A program made the translations under genes and the position numbers. Positions 11,451 through 22,554 of a DNA stretch of 49,428 nt are shown here, one piece after another. Origin of the DNA: Phlegmacium glaucopus (taxonomy: Eukaryota; Basidiomycota; Agaricomycetes; Agaricales; Cortinariaceae); assembly GCA_015039465.1 (NCBI GenBank), contig MU130067.1, forward strand, positions 1 to 49,428. Direction: 5' to 3'. The notes under the pieces are model-generated. The model saw nothing but the letters and a program-made list of their open reading frames with translations, made no database searches and was not told the DNA's origin. Each line of letters starts with the position of its first letter. Within the stretch, counting starts at the first letter, position 1.

Positions 11451-11813
11451 AGACGTAGCTTAAAGCAGAAACTCAGATGATCTTGGCAATTCGGGGTCCC
11501 TCTCATGCTAGGTGATGGGCAAAAACTTGAGGGAAACGTTCATTATACAATGTACGTATGTTTATATTTGACTGGGTGTATAAATGACATTGTGATTTAT
11601 TACAAAAAAGCGAGGACAAGGGGGTGGGGGTGAGGGTGAGGGTGAAGGTGAGAGTATAGAACAACTTGTCGACATCTGGAAGCAGTAAGAACTGATTTAT
11701 CGCAAAAGCAACAAAGAGCGAGGACCTGTTGACATCTGGAAGCAATAGGGAAACCTGTTGGAAAGTGGCTGATTATGATGGAGATCTCGAGCCCCGGAGT
11801 TCGATGGACCCGA

Positions 11814-12945
11814 TCAGTTGAAAGGTGGGCCAAGATGGTAGGGGGGGGGATCCGTTTCATAATTGTTAGGTCTTTGTTTCCTCCGAGTCGTTGTACCGGC
11901 CCCCATCACGGGATCAAACCTCACTGGCACAACCTCCTCTAATAGCTTCTTGTTGCGTCTTCGCTTGATAACACAACTTGCGATAACAATGAGAAATGTG
12001 AGGCTAACAAGACCGACTAAACCAAAAACAATACCCGATAGAACCCTATTCCCCAGAAGGCCTTTTGCAGGGGCCGGGTTACTCCGACTCGAGCTAATGG
12101 CAGATGTCTGTCCTCCTGCGAATGCTGTCACGGTGCTACTCGGGCTAGTAACAAATGTCTGTCCTCCTGCGGATGCTGTCACGGTAACTGCTACAACAGG
12201 TGGAGAAGAATTTGTGGAGGTGGATGTAGAGGATGAGGATGGGGGTGAGGAAGTTGGAGAACTCGACTCGGATGTTCTTTGAGAAAGAAAAACGACACTG
12301 AAAAATTAGAGGTCTTATGATTATCGCGTTGTAGGACGGAACTAACGACTCACGATGAAGAGCAAGCAGTCGGAGTACTGGGGGTTGAACTCCTGGCTTA
12401 ATCAGTAAGGAGCGGCACATATTCAGAGGAACTCCTCATACTCGGCAGATGACTTGCTCGATGCGTTGCCAGTTGCCATGGCCTTTGTTGCTAATGTAGA
12501 CGTGGCGCCGGACCCACTACTAGAACGAGAGTCCGATCAATGAACAGCTGGGCTTACACAAGTAGACAAACATACGTCCACGGGAAAGCTAAAAGAACAT
12601 AGCTTTGAAAAGAATAATGTGGCAGAAAACACCAACTCACGGGCTCCATTGAAAGCTGAAAGTACATAGCTTTGGTAAGAGTAATGTGGCAGAAAACACC
12701 AACTCACGGGCTCCATTGAAAGCTGAAAGTACATAGCTTTGGTAAGAGTAATGTGGCAGAAAACACCAACTCACGGGCTCCACTAAAAGCTAAAAGTACA
12801 TAGCTTTAGTAAGAATAATGTGGCATAAAACACCAACTCACGGTTTCCATCAAAAGCTAAAAGTACATAGCTTTGGTAAGATTCATGTGGCAGAAATGAC
12901 CAACTCACGGAATCCTCTCTCTTGGAGTAGCTTCAAATCCTGAGC
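11814..12945 (-). CDS. Family M copy B: mucin-like single-pass protein with microexon array
   Basis: This is the best preserved M gene. Exon AQDLKLLQERGF is 12909-12945. Four 15-nt microexons follow (12842-12856, 12775-12789, 12708-12722, 12641-12655), then a 13-nt exon (12576-12588). Further exons rich in Ser/Thr lie between about 12525 and 12320, and the last exon is about 11814-12276. The last exon encodes Ser/Thr runs, two GGQT modules (VTVTASAGGQT), the span GIVFGLVGLVSLTFLIVIASCVIKRRR and a tail ending TDPPPYHLGPPFN, which contains a PPxY motif as bound by WW domains. The intron before the last exon appears to end in AAAG rather than a usual YAG. The true start is not settled: a candidate upstream exon carries RIPRFHGLKH without a clear initiator. 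Architecture resembles fungal cell-wall sensors, but no function is assigned. Confidence 0.6.
12576..12945 (-). repeat. 67-bp intron-microexon tandem repeat, copy B
   Basis: Four units of 67 bp each hold a 52-nt intron (GTGAGTTGG...TTTCAG or TTTTAG) and a 15-nt exon. Introns are 12857-12908, 12790-12841, 12723-12774, 12656-12707 and 12589-12640, all exactly 52 nt. All are phase 1, so each microexon is symmetrical and adds five residues: PFDGN, PFSGA, PFNGA, PFNGA, followed by PFPWT. The other M copies, except D, have this intron only once. Confidence 0.85.
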
Positions 12946-13656
12946 CTGAGCACTCATCACATACCAAAAAAAAGAAACAAGAGGGAAAACGAGGGTGTTT
13001 TCAAAGGAGGTACATACGTGTTTTAACCCATGGAATCGTGGGGTTCTGTGCGATGCCAACGTCGATTACTCGGACGAATATCACAATTCGAAGTATGAGA
13101 TCTTGAGACTAGTCTCGAATTCAGACTGAACTATTCTTCTTACCACAACCATCAATGATCGCCTGAATTGCACAGCAAACTGGTCCTTCTCTTTCCCACC
13201 CACTGTCAACTCTACAAAATCACCAACCAACAATCTCAGTCGCCTCCATCCTGCGCGGCGAAGCCAGATCTGCAAGAAGGCTCTAAGTGGCTTCCATACC
13301 CACCCGCCCTCGTAGATCATCTCGGTGTCCATAAGGGATAGGAACAGCTGTTCGACGAAAAGCGCTTTTACCCACACAATCACACCACCACTGATACACG
13401 TAGCGCATTCATTCTAAATCCATTAATTAACCTACAGATTACATAGGTCTAGAACGTAGCACAAAGAGAAGCCTTCCTGTCGCCGAAATCATCAATTGGT
13501 CACAAATTTCCGTCTACGCTGGGCTGAGTAGAGAGATCGTGTCATTCCAACGAGGGATACTGCCATTGTTACGGGTGAGGCTGATTGGTTGAGTATTGAC
13601 TCTGGATCCATCGTTTCCCATAGTACCTCTCCCCAGAGTTCGTTGTTAAGAGCACA

Positions 13657-14890
13657 ATGAGCGCCAACACAAAGTGTGATTCACCTCGTCTTTGGAGATT
13701 CTCTGCTGACAACGAGATAGCCATTTTTTCTCAGTTACCCTTCAACACTCGCCAACGGGATTGAAGAGTGCATAAATGCTGCAATAAATACTCGCTCCTT
13801 CAAGGATACGAGGTCGAACTCACCTTACAAACCTATTGGTGCTCAAATCTTCGTATCCATTTGACGTGAATACGTACGCACACATTATTCGGCAATTCTC
13901 TCAACAACAATCCCCCCGCTGTTCGTGAACATGTCATTGACACTGTCAAAGAAAGGATCAAACGCCTCGTTAACATCGTCTTGATTCGTCCAAGAAGAGC
14001 CGAAGGCTTACCAAGTCGGATTTGAAGCAAAAGAGGGAGGCGGTAGCAGATGTTGTTGATCATTTAGTCCGGCACTTCACAGCACCTATGAAGGTCCTGG
14101 GCATCTTTGTCCCAATGGGCCTTGGCACAACAACAACTTTGAACTTTAAGATATTTGCGAAATTCGAATCGCCCCAACTTTTTGCCAGGTAACTTCTATT
14201 CTGCCCCTCATCCTGCTCCTGCAGGCGGTATGCGATGCCTCCTCAGCGTTCAATTCAGGCTCTTACGAGAGGTCATGGAGAGGAACTGACATGGTTTTTT
14301 TTTTTCACTATTTATGTGGTAGCTTTCTAATCGCAGGCAATCATATGGCCCCCTCTACGACAGGCTATTCATGAGGTTCACGACGACCTCAAGTCCAAAT
14401 CGTTAAAAAGAATAAAACTCGGTGATCTCTTCGACAAGAAGGGTGGAAGGTACCGTGGACAAGCCGACAGCTAAGATTCCTTGATGTTTAATGTCTATTC
14501 TAGCGTACAATTCCTCTCCCTCATCCCAGGGTGGAATGGTATCTCTACCAGCCTCCTCGTTGACACACCTCCAGGCCAAGGAGGAGCCGAACGCTCTTCA
14601 CAACAAGCCACCTTCCGGGAGAGTATGAACGGAAAGTAACTCTTCCAAGGCAGGCTCATCTCCCTCATTTGGGAATCTCAGTTCACCTCAGCATAATCGC
14701 GAGTTCCACTCAAGATCTCTCCGATTACGTCAAGCAGAACAAAGAGCACGTCAAACTTTAGAGTTGTGTTCTTCGACCCGTCTTTGGAGTTGCGGATATT
14801 GCAGGAGCTTCAGAACCCTCATACCTCCACGAAATAAATCAAAATATTGATCGAGCCCCTAGCCATGTTTGATGCAATTCGGCCGTAACC
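13657..14890 (+). pseudogene. Gene U copy 2 (third unit), broken
   Basis: Nearly the same text as the first U copy: MSTNTKCDSPRLWRSSADNE from the ATG at 13657, the same frame change before the INAAINTRSFKDTRSNSPYK stretch, then RIKRLVNIVLIRPRRAEG and LGDLFDKKGG. A segment present in copy 1 (5740-5890) is deleted here at about 13868. Frame breaks are mostly in the same places as in copy 1, so the decay predates the duplication. No family recognised. Confidence 0.45.
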
Positions 14891-15105
14891 GGAGGATGTA
14901 TGTACCCTTTTCTCGTTCCTTGGTACTTCAGTCCCCTGGACGCCCAGCGTCGTGTGCGTTGGAGGCTCCTCGATATGCTCGACTGCCTAAATCCCAGTTC
15001 AATTGGCAGAAAACACCAATCTACACCTAGTACCAGTGTCGTCAGGAATGTAGAACAGGTTTGACTATATATGATTTATCCCTATCCTGATAATGCATTT
15101 TTACA

Positions 15106-16532
15106 GATTTGTGCCATCCGTTTCTTCCAAGGAATCGCAGAATCTTCGACTTTTGTTGGAACACAGTATATCCTCAAATCGTTGATGTTGTCAATGATCT
15201 TCACCGCTTGATTTACCTGCTCACGGAGTCAAAAGATGGCATAAACCCAGAGAACTGGGGATACGGTCAGGCATCTTCACTAGTTCAGGTTTGATCGGTA
15301 CTCTGCCAGTGTTAATAAACGCATTTTTCACAACCTATATAGAAATACTGAGACAGTTCTAGATTCTCTGGAATTCTGCAGGGTGCCGTCTATAGGTATG
15401 CGGAATCTCTTACCTTTGCAAAGGTGACTTATCATCTTGTATTTGAAAAAGTCTTGTCTTCTAGGAATTTGAACGGACATCTGGGCAGAAGCGATTGGCG
15501 ATGGTTGTATGTAACAGATGTTCTTCAAAGTTACTCTGAGTTGATGTTCCGAATAACAAGGTTCATCATCGATGGTGTAACCACCCTCCCAATCCCATTC
15601 AGGGCTGTATGACTTTCTTGCCCTCCTAGACCTTCCTCGGACAACAATGGTATTCTATCTGTCAAATCAGGGATCCTTATATATCTGATCTTATCGGTAG
15701 GAACGCGACTTGGGGTATGAACGGCTCAATGACCCCACTTTTACACATTTAGCAACCTGACACTTCCATATTGTCTTGGCGTCTCGCCCGCAGAGTTTTG
15801 ACTAGATGGAAGGTGGTATGCTTGTAGTGCACTTGTAAGTAGCCCATGTGTTCTTTACTTATAACCCCCCTCTTCATCCCTCTTTCTTATGTTCGGTTTG
15901 CGATCTCTGGTAAGACGGTTCTAAGACCCTCATGGGACAATGGTTGAAGGTGATTGGCGGATATTCTGTGGAGCAAATCGGCGGCGTTCGCAATTGTGTG
16001 TACACATGTATTTGCCGTTTGGACGGATCACACTCGCGTGCGATGGCCTGTCCTTGTCTACATGGCTCTAGCTTTAATAGTTATCCTCAACATGTCTTCT
16101 CATATGGAGCAGTCCCATAGTGCTTAAATTCTTTGCATAATGTGGGTTCGTATGTCCTGGGAGTTGCAACTTACTCAAGACTTTTCAACAGAATTGGCTG
16201 GTGCTTCTTATACTGGACAGGCAACCTACATTTGCGTAACTTTATAGTATGTAGCTGCTCCCCACTTTTTCCAGACATGCACCAACGATGATAAGGAACG
16301 TGCGGGCGTGCGGTCGTGCTTGCCTCTATGAACTTGTATGATCTTTCAATTATCTACAATGACGCTGAGAATAAACAAACGATTAATTATAGCACATGCA
16401 ACATTTGCATCAATGGCTCGGCGATCAATCGTGTTCTATCCAGAGACCGATGCACTCCGGTTCCGCAATGATGACTTCTATGCTATGTATAACTTGTTTG
16501 GTCTATTATCTGGAAGGCCGCTCGGAAATTAA
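15106..16532 (+). pseudogene. MFS transporter, decayed copy 2
   Basis: The order of pieces is the same as in the first copy: FFQGIAESSTFVGTQYI near 15122-15180, a GIFTSSG remnant near 15270, FIIDGVTTLPIPF near 15570-15605, SILSWRLARRVLTRWKVV near 15770-15815, and the C-terminal DNDERAG-type and MARRSIVFYPETDALRF text to 16480. Frame changes and stops run throughout. The internal 8000-8050 segment of copy 1 is deleted here near 15975. It lies between gene U copy 2 and M copy C. Confidence 0.6.
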
Positions 16533-16801
16533 AAGCGCTCTCGAGATAACTTCAACTTCGTGATTGAAGACGTATCTCAAAGCAAAAACTCAGATCATCT
16601 TGGCAATTTGAGTCCCTCTAATGCTAGGTAATGAGAAAAGACTTCAAGGAAGCGTTCATCATAAAATGTACATATATTTGATATTTGACTGGTTCAAAAA
16701 GCAATGAAAGCGAAGACAAGGCAGTGAGGGTGACGGTGGGAGTATAGAACAACATGTTGATTATGATCGAAACCTCGAGCCCCAGAGTTCGATGGACTAG
16801 A

Positions 16802-17086
16802 TCAATTGAAAGGTGGGGCAAGATATTCGGCAGATGTCGTACTCGATGTGCTCGATGTGTCCAAGTTGCCAGTTGATGTGGCCTCTGTTGTTGACGTAGT
16901 CGGTCGCCTACCAGAACGAGAGGTCCAATCAATGAACGGCTGGGCCATATAAGTAGAAAAATACCAAATCGGGCTATGACCGCCATCTAAAAGTACATAG
17001 CTTTGGTTGAGCTTTGGTAAGATTAATGTGGCGGAAAACACCAACTCACGCCATTGTCTCTCCTGGAGTAACTTCAAACCCTGAGC
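16802..17086 (-). pseudogene. Family M copy C, membrane span deleted
   Basis: The AQGLKLLQERQW exon (17050-17086) and the Ser/Thr exon (TGNLDTSSTSSTTSAE) are present. At about 16826 the frame jumps in phase from SAEY to LAPPFN, the last residues of the family, and stops at 16802. The deletion removes the GGQT modules, the membrane span, the basic anchor and the PPxY site, while the final PPFN and stop remain in frame. Either it is dead, or it encodes a short protein without an anchor. The promoter-like region upstream (17340-17670) is intact. Confidence 0.5.
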
Positions 17087-17929
17087 CTGATCACTCATGA
17101 CATACCCAAAAAAGAAACAAGAGGGAAAATCGGGTCAGTTCAAACTTCAAAGGAGTTACATACGAGTTTTAACACATGGAATCGTGTGTTCCTGTGCTGA
17201 TGCCAACGTCGATGACTCATAAAAATATCACGTATCCAAGTATGACACTAGGCTAACTAGGGTTAGAGCGTCGGAGGGTATGTTATTTTGAGGAAATTGA
17301 TCAGATCGATCGAGGGTTGTCAACTAAACAATTAAGTATATTAACCGTAGAAGCATTATGGTTGGGAAAAAACACAAAAAGACAAACTAATATGAGCTGT
17401 GAGGGCGGGATAGCAGCAGGGGTCTAAGAAAAATGAGACAGATCTAGTGTAGAGAGAGTCACGAAAAGAATTGTGGATAAAACAAGAAAGACAATTATTA
17501 GATTGGAGATGAGTGTTGGAAAAAGGGACTGGCTGGAAATAAAAATACAGCTGCTCTGATGTGGAGCAGGCCAAACGCGAGGTTGTGACCCTGAAGAAGG
17601 GAAGATGGTCTTATTAGTGACGCCACATCGCGGATCTTCGCACTTATTATTGTTCGCTTATATAATTAGAGTAAAATCTTTATCATCCAAGTGATGGCAG
17701 CCTCGATTAGCTATTCATCAAGTCTCAATTGCTTCCCTCCTGTCTGAGCCCAGACCTGCGAGAAGGGTCTAAGTGGCTTCATATGTACCTTCGCAAATTA
17801 TCCCGGTGTCCATAAGGGATAGGAAAACCTAGGAAAACCTGTTGCGACGAAAGTATCCACACATCACACCACTAATACACGTAGCGCACTCATTCCAAAT
17901 CCACTAATTAATCTACAGATTACATACCG

Positions 17930-18436
17930 GTGCTTCTTATGCTGGACAGGCAAGTACATTTGCGTAAGTTTATATAGCATCTATTCGCAAGTTGGGCGCA
18001 TCAGCAAAATGTCAAAATCGTTTCCAAGTTTACACCGGTTTCTGCTGGTGTCTTGGCTTCCGGAAACTTGAAAAGACAGTTTAGAACAAATATCGTAAGA
18101 TTTTATTATGATTCTCGTAATCCCTGAATTGACCCTGCAGCAGGTTTCCGCGAACACGGACATAGGTTTCCAAGTTTCCACGTTTCGTGGTTTCTGCCTC
18201 TATGAAATATGATCTTTCAAACATCTACAATGACGCAGAGAATAAACAAACGATTAATTATAGCATGTGCAATAATTTCATCTATGGCTTGGTGGTCAAT
18301 CGTGTTCTATCCGGCGACTGATGCGCCCTGGGTTCCGCAGGGCATGATTGCTATGCTATGTATATGCGTAGCTACGCTAGGTATAAACTCGGTTGGTCTA
18401 TTATCTGGAACGCCTGGAATGGCGTTCTCGAGATAA
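17930..18436 (+). pseudogene. MFS transporter 3' remnant (short unit, next to M copy D)
   Basis: Same structure as 10938-11450, including the same 215-bp foreign insertion (about 17985-18197) and MFS C-terminal text (AWWSIVFYPATDAPWVPQG, MIAMLCICVATLGI). The MFS 5' part and gene U are absent. Confidence 0.6.
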
Positions 18437-18742
18437 CTTGGTGATTAAAGACGTATCTCAAAACAAAAACTCAGATGATCTTGGCAATATTTGGGTCCCT
18501 CTAATGCTACATGATGAGCAAAGACTTTAAGGAAGCGTTCATCATGCAATGTATATATATTTGATATTTGACTAGTTGTGCAAATAACATTGTGATTTAT
18601 CACAAAAGCAACAAAAAGCGAGGACAAGGGGGTGGGAGTGAGGGTGAACGACCTGTTGACATCCCTGGAAGCAATTGGGAAACCTGTTGGAAAGTGACTG
18701 ATTATGATGGAGATCTCGAGCCCCGGAGTTCGATGGACCCGA

Positions 18743-19932
18743 TCAATTGAAAGGTGGGCCAAGATGATAGGGGGGGGGATCCGTTTCATAATTACTGGGT
18801 CTTTGTTTCCTCCGAGTCGTTGTATCAGTTCCCATCACAGGATCAAGCCACACTGGCACGGCGTCCTCTAATAGTTTCTTGTTGCGTCTTCGCTTGATGA
18901 CACAACTCGCAATAACAATGAAAAATATGAGGCCCACAAGACCGACTAAACCAAAAACAATACCCGACAGAACCCTATTGGCCAGAAAGCCTTTTGCAGG
19001 GCCTGGGTTACTCAGACTCGAGCTAATGGTAGATGTCGCTAGTGCTGTTACGGTGTTACTCGAGCTAATAGCAGATGTCTGTCCTCTTGCGGATGCTGTT
19101 GTGACGGTAGTAATTTCCCCGGGGAGCGTGATTACCACAACAAGTGGAGAAGAATTTGTGGAGGTGGATGTAGAGGATGAGGATGAGGGCGACGAAGTTG
19201 GGACTCTCGACTCGGATGTTCTTTGAGAAAGAAAAACGACACTGAAAAATTAGAGGTCTTATGATTATCGCGTTGTAGGACGGAACTAACGACTCACGAT
19301 GAAGAGCAAGCAGTCGGAGTGCTGGGGGTTGAACTCCTGGCTTAATCAGTAAGGAGCGGCACATATTCAGAGGGACTCCTCATACTCGGCAGATGACTTG
19401 CTCGATGCGTTGCCAGTTGCCATGGCCTTTGTTGCTAATGTAGACGTGGCGCCGGACCCACTACTAGAACGAGAGTCCGATCAATGAACAGCTGGGCTTA
19501 CACAAGTAGACAAACATACGTCCACGGGAAAGCTAAAAGAACATAGCTTTGAAAAGAATAATGTATTATGTGGCAGAAAACACCAACTCACGGGCTCCAT
19601 TGAAAGCTGAAAGTGCATAGCTGGCTCCACTAAAAGCTAAAAGTAAATAGCTCTGGTAAGAATAATGTAGCATAGAACACCAACTCACGGTTTCCATCAA
19701 AAGCTAAAAGAACATAGCTTTGGTAAGAATAATGTGGCAGAAAACACCAACTCACGGGCTCCACTAAAAGCTAAAAGTAAATAGCTTTAGTAAGAATAAT
19801 GTAGCATAAAACACCAACTCACGGTTCAAGTTTCCATCAAAAGCTAAAAGTACAGAGCTTTGGTAAGATTAATGTGGCAGAAATCACCAACTCACGGAAT
19901 TCTCTCTTTTGGAGTAGCTTCAAATCCTGAGC
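18743..19932 (-). CDS. Family M copy D: mucin-like single-pass protein with microexon array
   Basis: Paralogue of copy B. Exon AQDLKLLQKREF is 19896-19932. Then come microexons of 21 nt (19823-19843), 15 nt (19756-19770), 15 nt (19689-19703) and 45 nt (19592-19636), and a 13-nt exon (19520-19532). The final exon (about 18743-19219) encodes a Ser/Thr stretch, VTTASARGQT and VTALATST modules, the span GIVFGLVGLVGLIFFIVIASCVIKRRR, and a tail ending TDPPPYHLGPPFN with a PPxY motif. All are in frame in my joins. The 5' end is uncertain because a fold-back element (about 20062-20500) has replaced the normal upstream region, so its promoter may differ from those of its sisters. Confidence 0.6.
19520..19932 (-). 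repeat. Intron-microexon tandem repeat, copy D
   Basis: Introns of 52 nt lie at 19844-19895, 19771-19822, 19704-19755 and 19637-19688, and one of 59 nt at 19533-19591. The encoded blocks are PFDGNLN, PFSGA, PFDGN, then a fused PFSGASYALSAFNGA, then PFPWT. The fused 45-nt exon arose by deletion of most of one intron. Its internal TTTCAG could still serve as an acceptor; either reading keeps the frame. Confidence 0.8.
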
Positions 19933-20061
19933 TTGAGCACTCATGACATACCAAAAAAAAGAAACAAGAAGGAAAACGACTCGGAGGGTGTTTTCAAAGG
20001 AGTTACATACGTCTTTTAACCCATTGAATCGTGGGATTCTGTGCCGATGCCAGCGTCGATT

Positions 20062-20500
20062 ATTTGTAGAGATCGTCAAAATGGGCAATGCGTCAAATAG
20101 ACGTTTTGACGGCGAGCGTTACATTGTTCCGGACATTTCGTGCAACTTGAAAGAGTAAAACGCGTCCAAATTAGGAAGGTCAAGATTTTGGCATAGCATC
20201 CAGCATGGGTCATCCTCCTCATTTCTTTGTTTTTACTCTCATCTGTACAATATGTACTATGCCCCAAACCTCAATAAAAAGTTCAATTGCTTTCATACTT
20301 GTCCCTCAGCTGAAATTTAGGTCCTTGTATCAACAGTCATACCCAGGATCGCAACCATGGACGTGCTCTAGCAAAATCTTGACCTTCCTAATTTGGACGT
20401 TTTACTCTTTCGAGTCGTACGGAACATGTTACATAACGCTCGCTCAGTCACGGAAAGTCTCGGAATACAGGTCGTCAAATCGACGCTTTCCCGATCTGTC
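20062..20500. mobile_element. Fold-back element with about 75-bp inverted arms
   Basis: The arm at 20112-20190 (begins GCGAGCGTTAC, ends TCAAGATTTTG) is matched on the opposite strand by 20372-20443 (begins CAAAATCTTGACC, ends ATAACGCTCGC), with a 181-bp spacer. Outer flanks also share weaker inverted text (AGATCG...GCGTC). It replaces the normal upstream region seen in copy B at 13070-13150. No target duplication could be defined, and no coding gene is present. Confidence 0.65.
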
Positions 20501-21009
20501 ACAGGTCTAACTGATCTTACTGCAACCATTAATAATCGCACAGCAAACTGGTCCTTCTCTTTCCCACCCACTGTCAACTCTACAAAATCACCAACCAACA
20601 GTCTTAGTCGCCTCCATCCTGCGCGGCGAAGCCAGACCTGCAAGAAGGCTCTAAGTGGCACCGCCCTCGTAGATCATCTCGGTGTCCATAAGGGATAGGA
20701 ACAGTTGTTCGACGAAAAGCCCCCAGCTTTTACCCACACAATCACACCACCACTGATACACGGAGCGCATTCATTCTAAATCCATTAATTAACCTACAGA
20801 TTACATAGGTCTAGAACGTAGCACAAAGAGAAGCCTTCCTGTCCCCGAAGTCATCAATTGGTCACAAATTTCCGGGCTGAGTAGAGAGATCGTGTCATTC
20901 CAACGGGGGATACTGCCATTGTTACGGGTGAGGCTGATTGGCTGAGTATTGACTCTGGATCTATCGTTTCCCATAGTACCTCTCCCCAGAGTTCGTTGTT
21001 AAGAGCACA

Positions 21010-21575
21010 ATGAGCACCAACACAAAGTGTGATTCACCTCGTCCTTGGAGATCCTCTGCTGACAACGAGATACCCATTTTTTCTCAGTTACCCTTCAACA
21101 CTCGCCAACAGGATTGAAGAGAGCATAAATGCTGCAATAAATGCTCGCTCCTTCAAGGATACGAGGTCGAACTCACCTTACAAACCTATTGGTGCTCAAA
21201 TCTTCGTGCCCATCGCTGGAATATGACATGGATACGTACGCACACATTATTCGGCAATTCTCTCAACAACAATCCTCCCGGTGTTCGTGAACATGTCATT
21301 GACACTGTCCAAGAAAGGATCAAACGCCTCGTTAACATCGTCCTGATTCGTCCAAGAAGAGCCGAAGGCTTATCAAGTCGGATTTGAAGTAAAAGAGGAA
21401 GGCGGTAGCAGATGTTGCTGATCATTTTGGTGTGGCACTTCACAGCTCCTATGAATGTCCTGGGCATCTTTGCCCCAGCACAACGACGACTTTGAACCTG
21501 TAGATATTTGTGAAATTCGAATCGCCCCAACGTTTTGCCAGCTAACTTCTATTTCACCCCTCATCCTGCTCCTGC
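21010..21575 (+). pseudogene. Gene U copy 3, 5' half only
   Basis: From the ATG at 21010 the text MSTNTKCDSPRPWRSSADNE is followed by the usual frame change, AAINARSFKDTRSNSPYKPI and QERIKRLVNIVLIRPRRAEG. At about 21575 it joins in the middle of the MFS gene, so the 3' half of U and the 5' half of MFS are deleted together. Confidence 0.4.
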
Positions 21576-22278
21576 TTGCGATCTCTGGTGAGACGGTTCT
21601 AAGATCCTCATGAGACAATGGTTAAAGGTGATTGGCGGATATTCTGTGGAGCAAATCGGTGGGTTTGACACGCAGTTAGTTTTCTTTGCTAATAAAGAGT
21701 CTATCCTTCTGGATCGACGGCGTTCGCAATTATGTATTTGCCGCTTGGACGGATCACACTCGCGTGCGATGGCCTGTCCTTTGTCTACATGGCTCTGGCT
21801 TTAATATTATCCTCAATATGTCTTCTCATATGGAGCAGTCTCATAGCGTTTAAATTCTTCGCATGTTGTAAGTTCTTATGTCCTGGGAGTTGCAATTTAC
21901 TCAAGACTTTTCAACAGAATTGGCTGGTGCTTCTTATCCTGGACAGGCAACCTACATTTGCGTAGGTTTATAGTATGGCAGCTGCTCCCAGCTTGTTCCT
22001 GATTGTATTCTAATTCATTTCTAGATGGGCGAATCAGACATGTACCAACGATGATAAAGAAGGTGCGGTCGTGCTTGCCTCTATGAACTTGTATGATTTT
22101 TCAATTATATACGATGACGCTGAGAATAAACAAACGATCAATTATAGCATATGCAACAATGGCATCAATGGCTTGGCGGTCAATCGTGTTCTATCCAGAG
22201 ACCGTTGCACTCCGGTTCCGCAATGGTGACCTCTATGCTATGTATAACCTATTATCTGGAACGCCGCTCGGAAATTAA
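21576..22278 (+). pseudogene. MFS transporter, decayed copy 3 (second half only)
   Basis: Begins at the segment preceding MRQWLKVIGGYSVEQIGG (21610-21663) and continues through the hydrophobic run LALILSSICLLIWSS (21790-21835) to AWRSIVFYPETVALRFRNGD near 22230. Frame changes persist. The first half is deleted together with the end of gene U. Confidence 0.55.
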
Positions 22279-22554
22279 AAGCGCTCTCGAGATAACTTCA
22301 ACTTCGTGATTGAAGACGTATCTCAAAGCAAAAATTCAGATCATCTTGGCAATTTGAGTCCCTCTAATGCTAGGTGGTGGGCAAAGACTTCAAGGAAGCG
22401 TTCATCATAAAATGTACATATATTTGATATTTGACTGGTTCAAAAAAGCAATGAAGAGTGAGGGTGAGGGTGAGTATAGAACGACATATCGAAAGTGAGT
22501 TATTATGATCGAGATCTCGAGCCCCGGAGTACTCCCGGAGTTCGATGGACCGGA

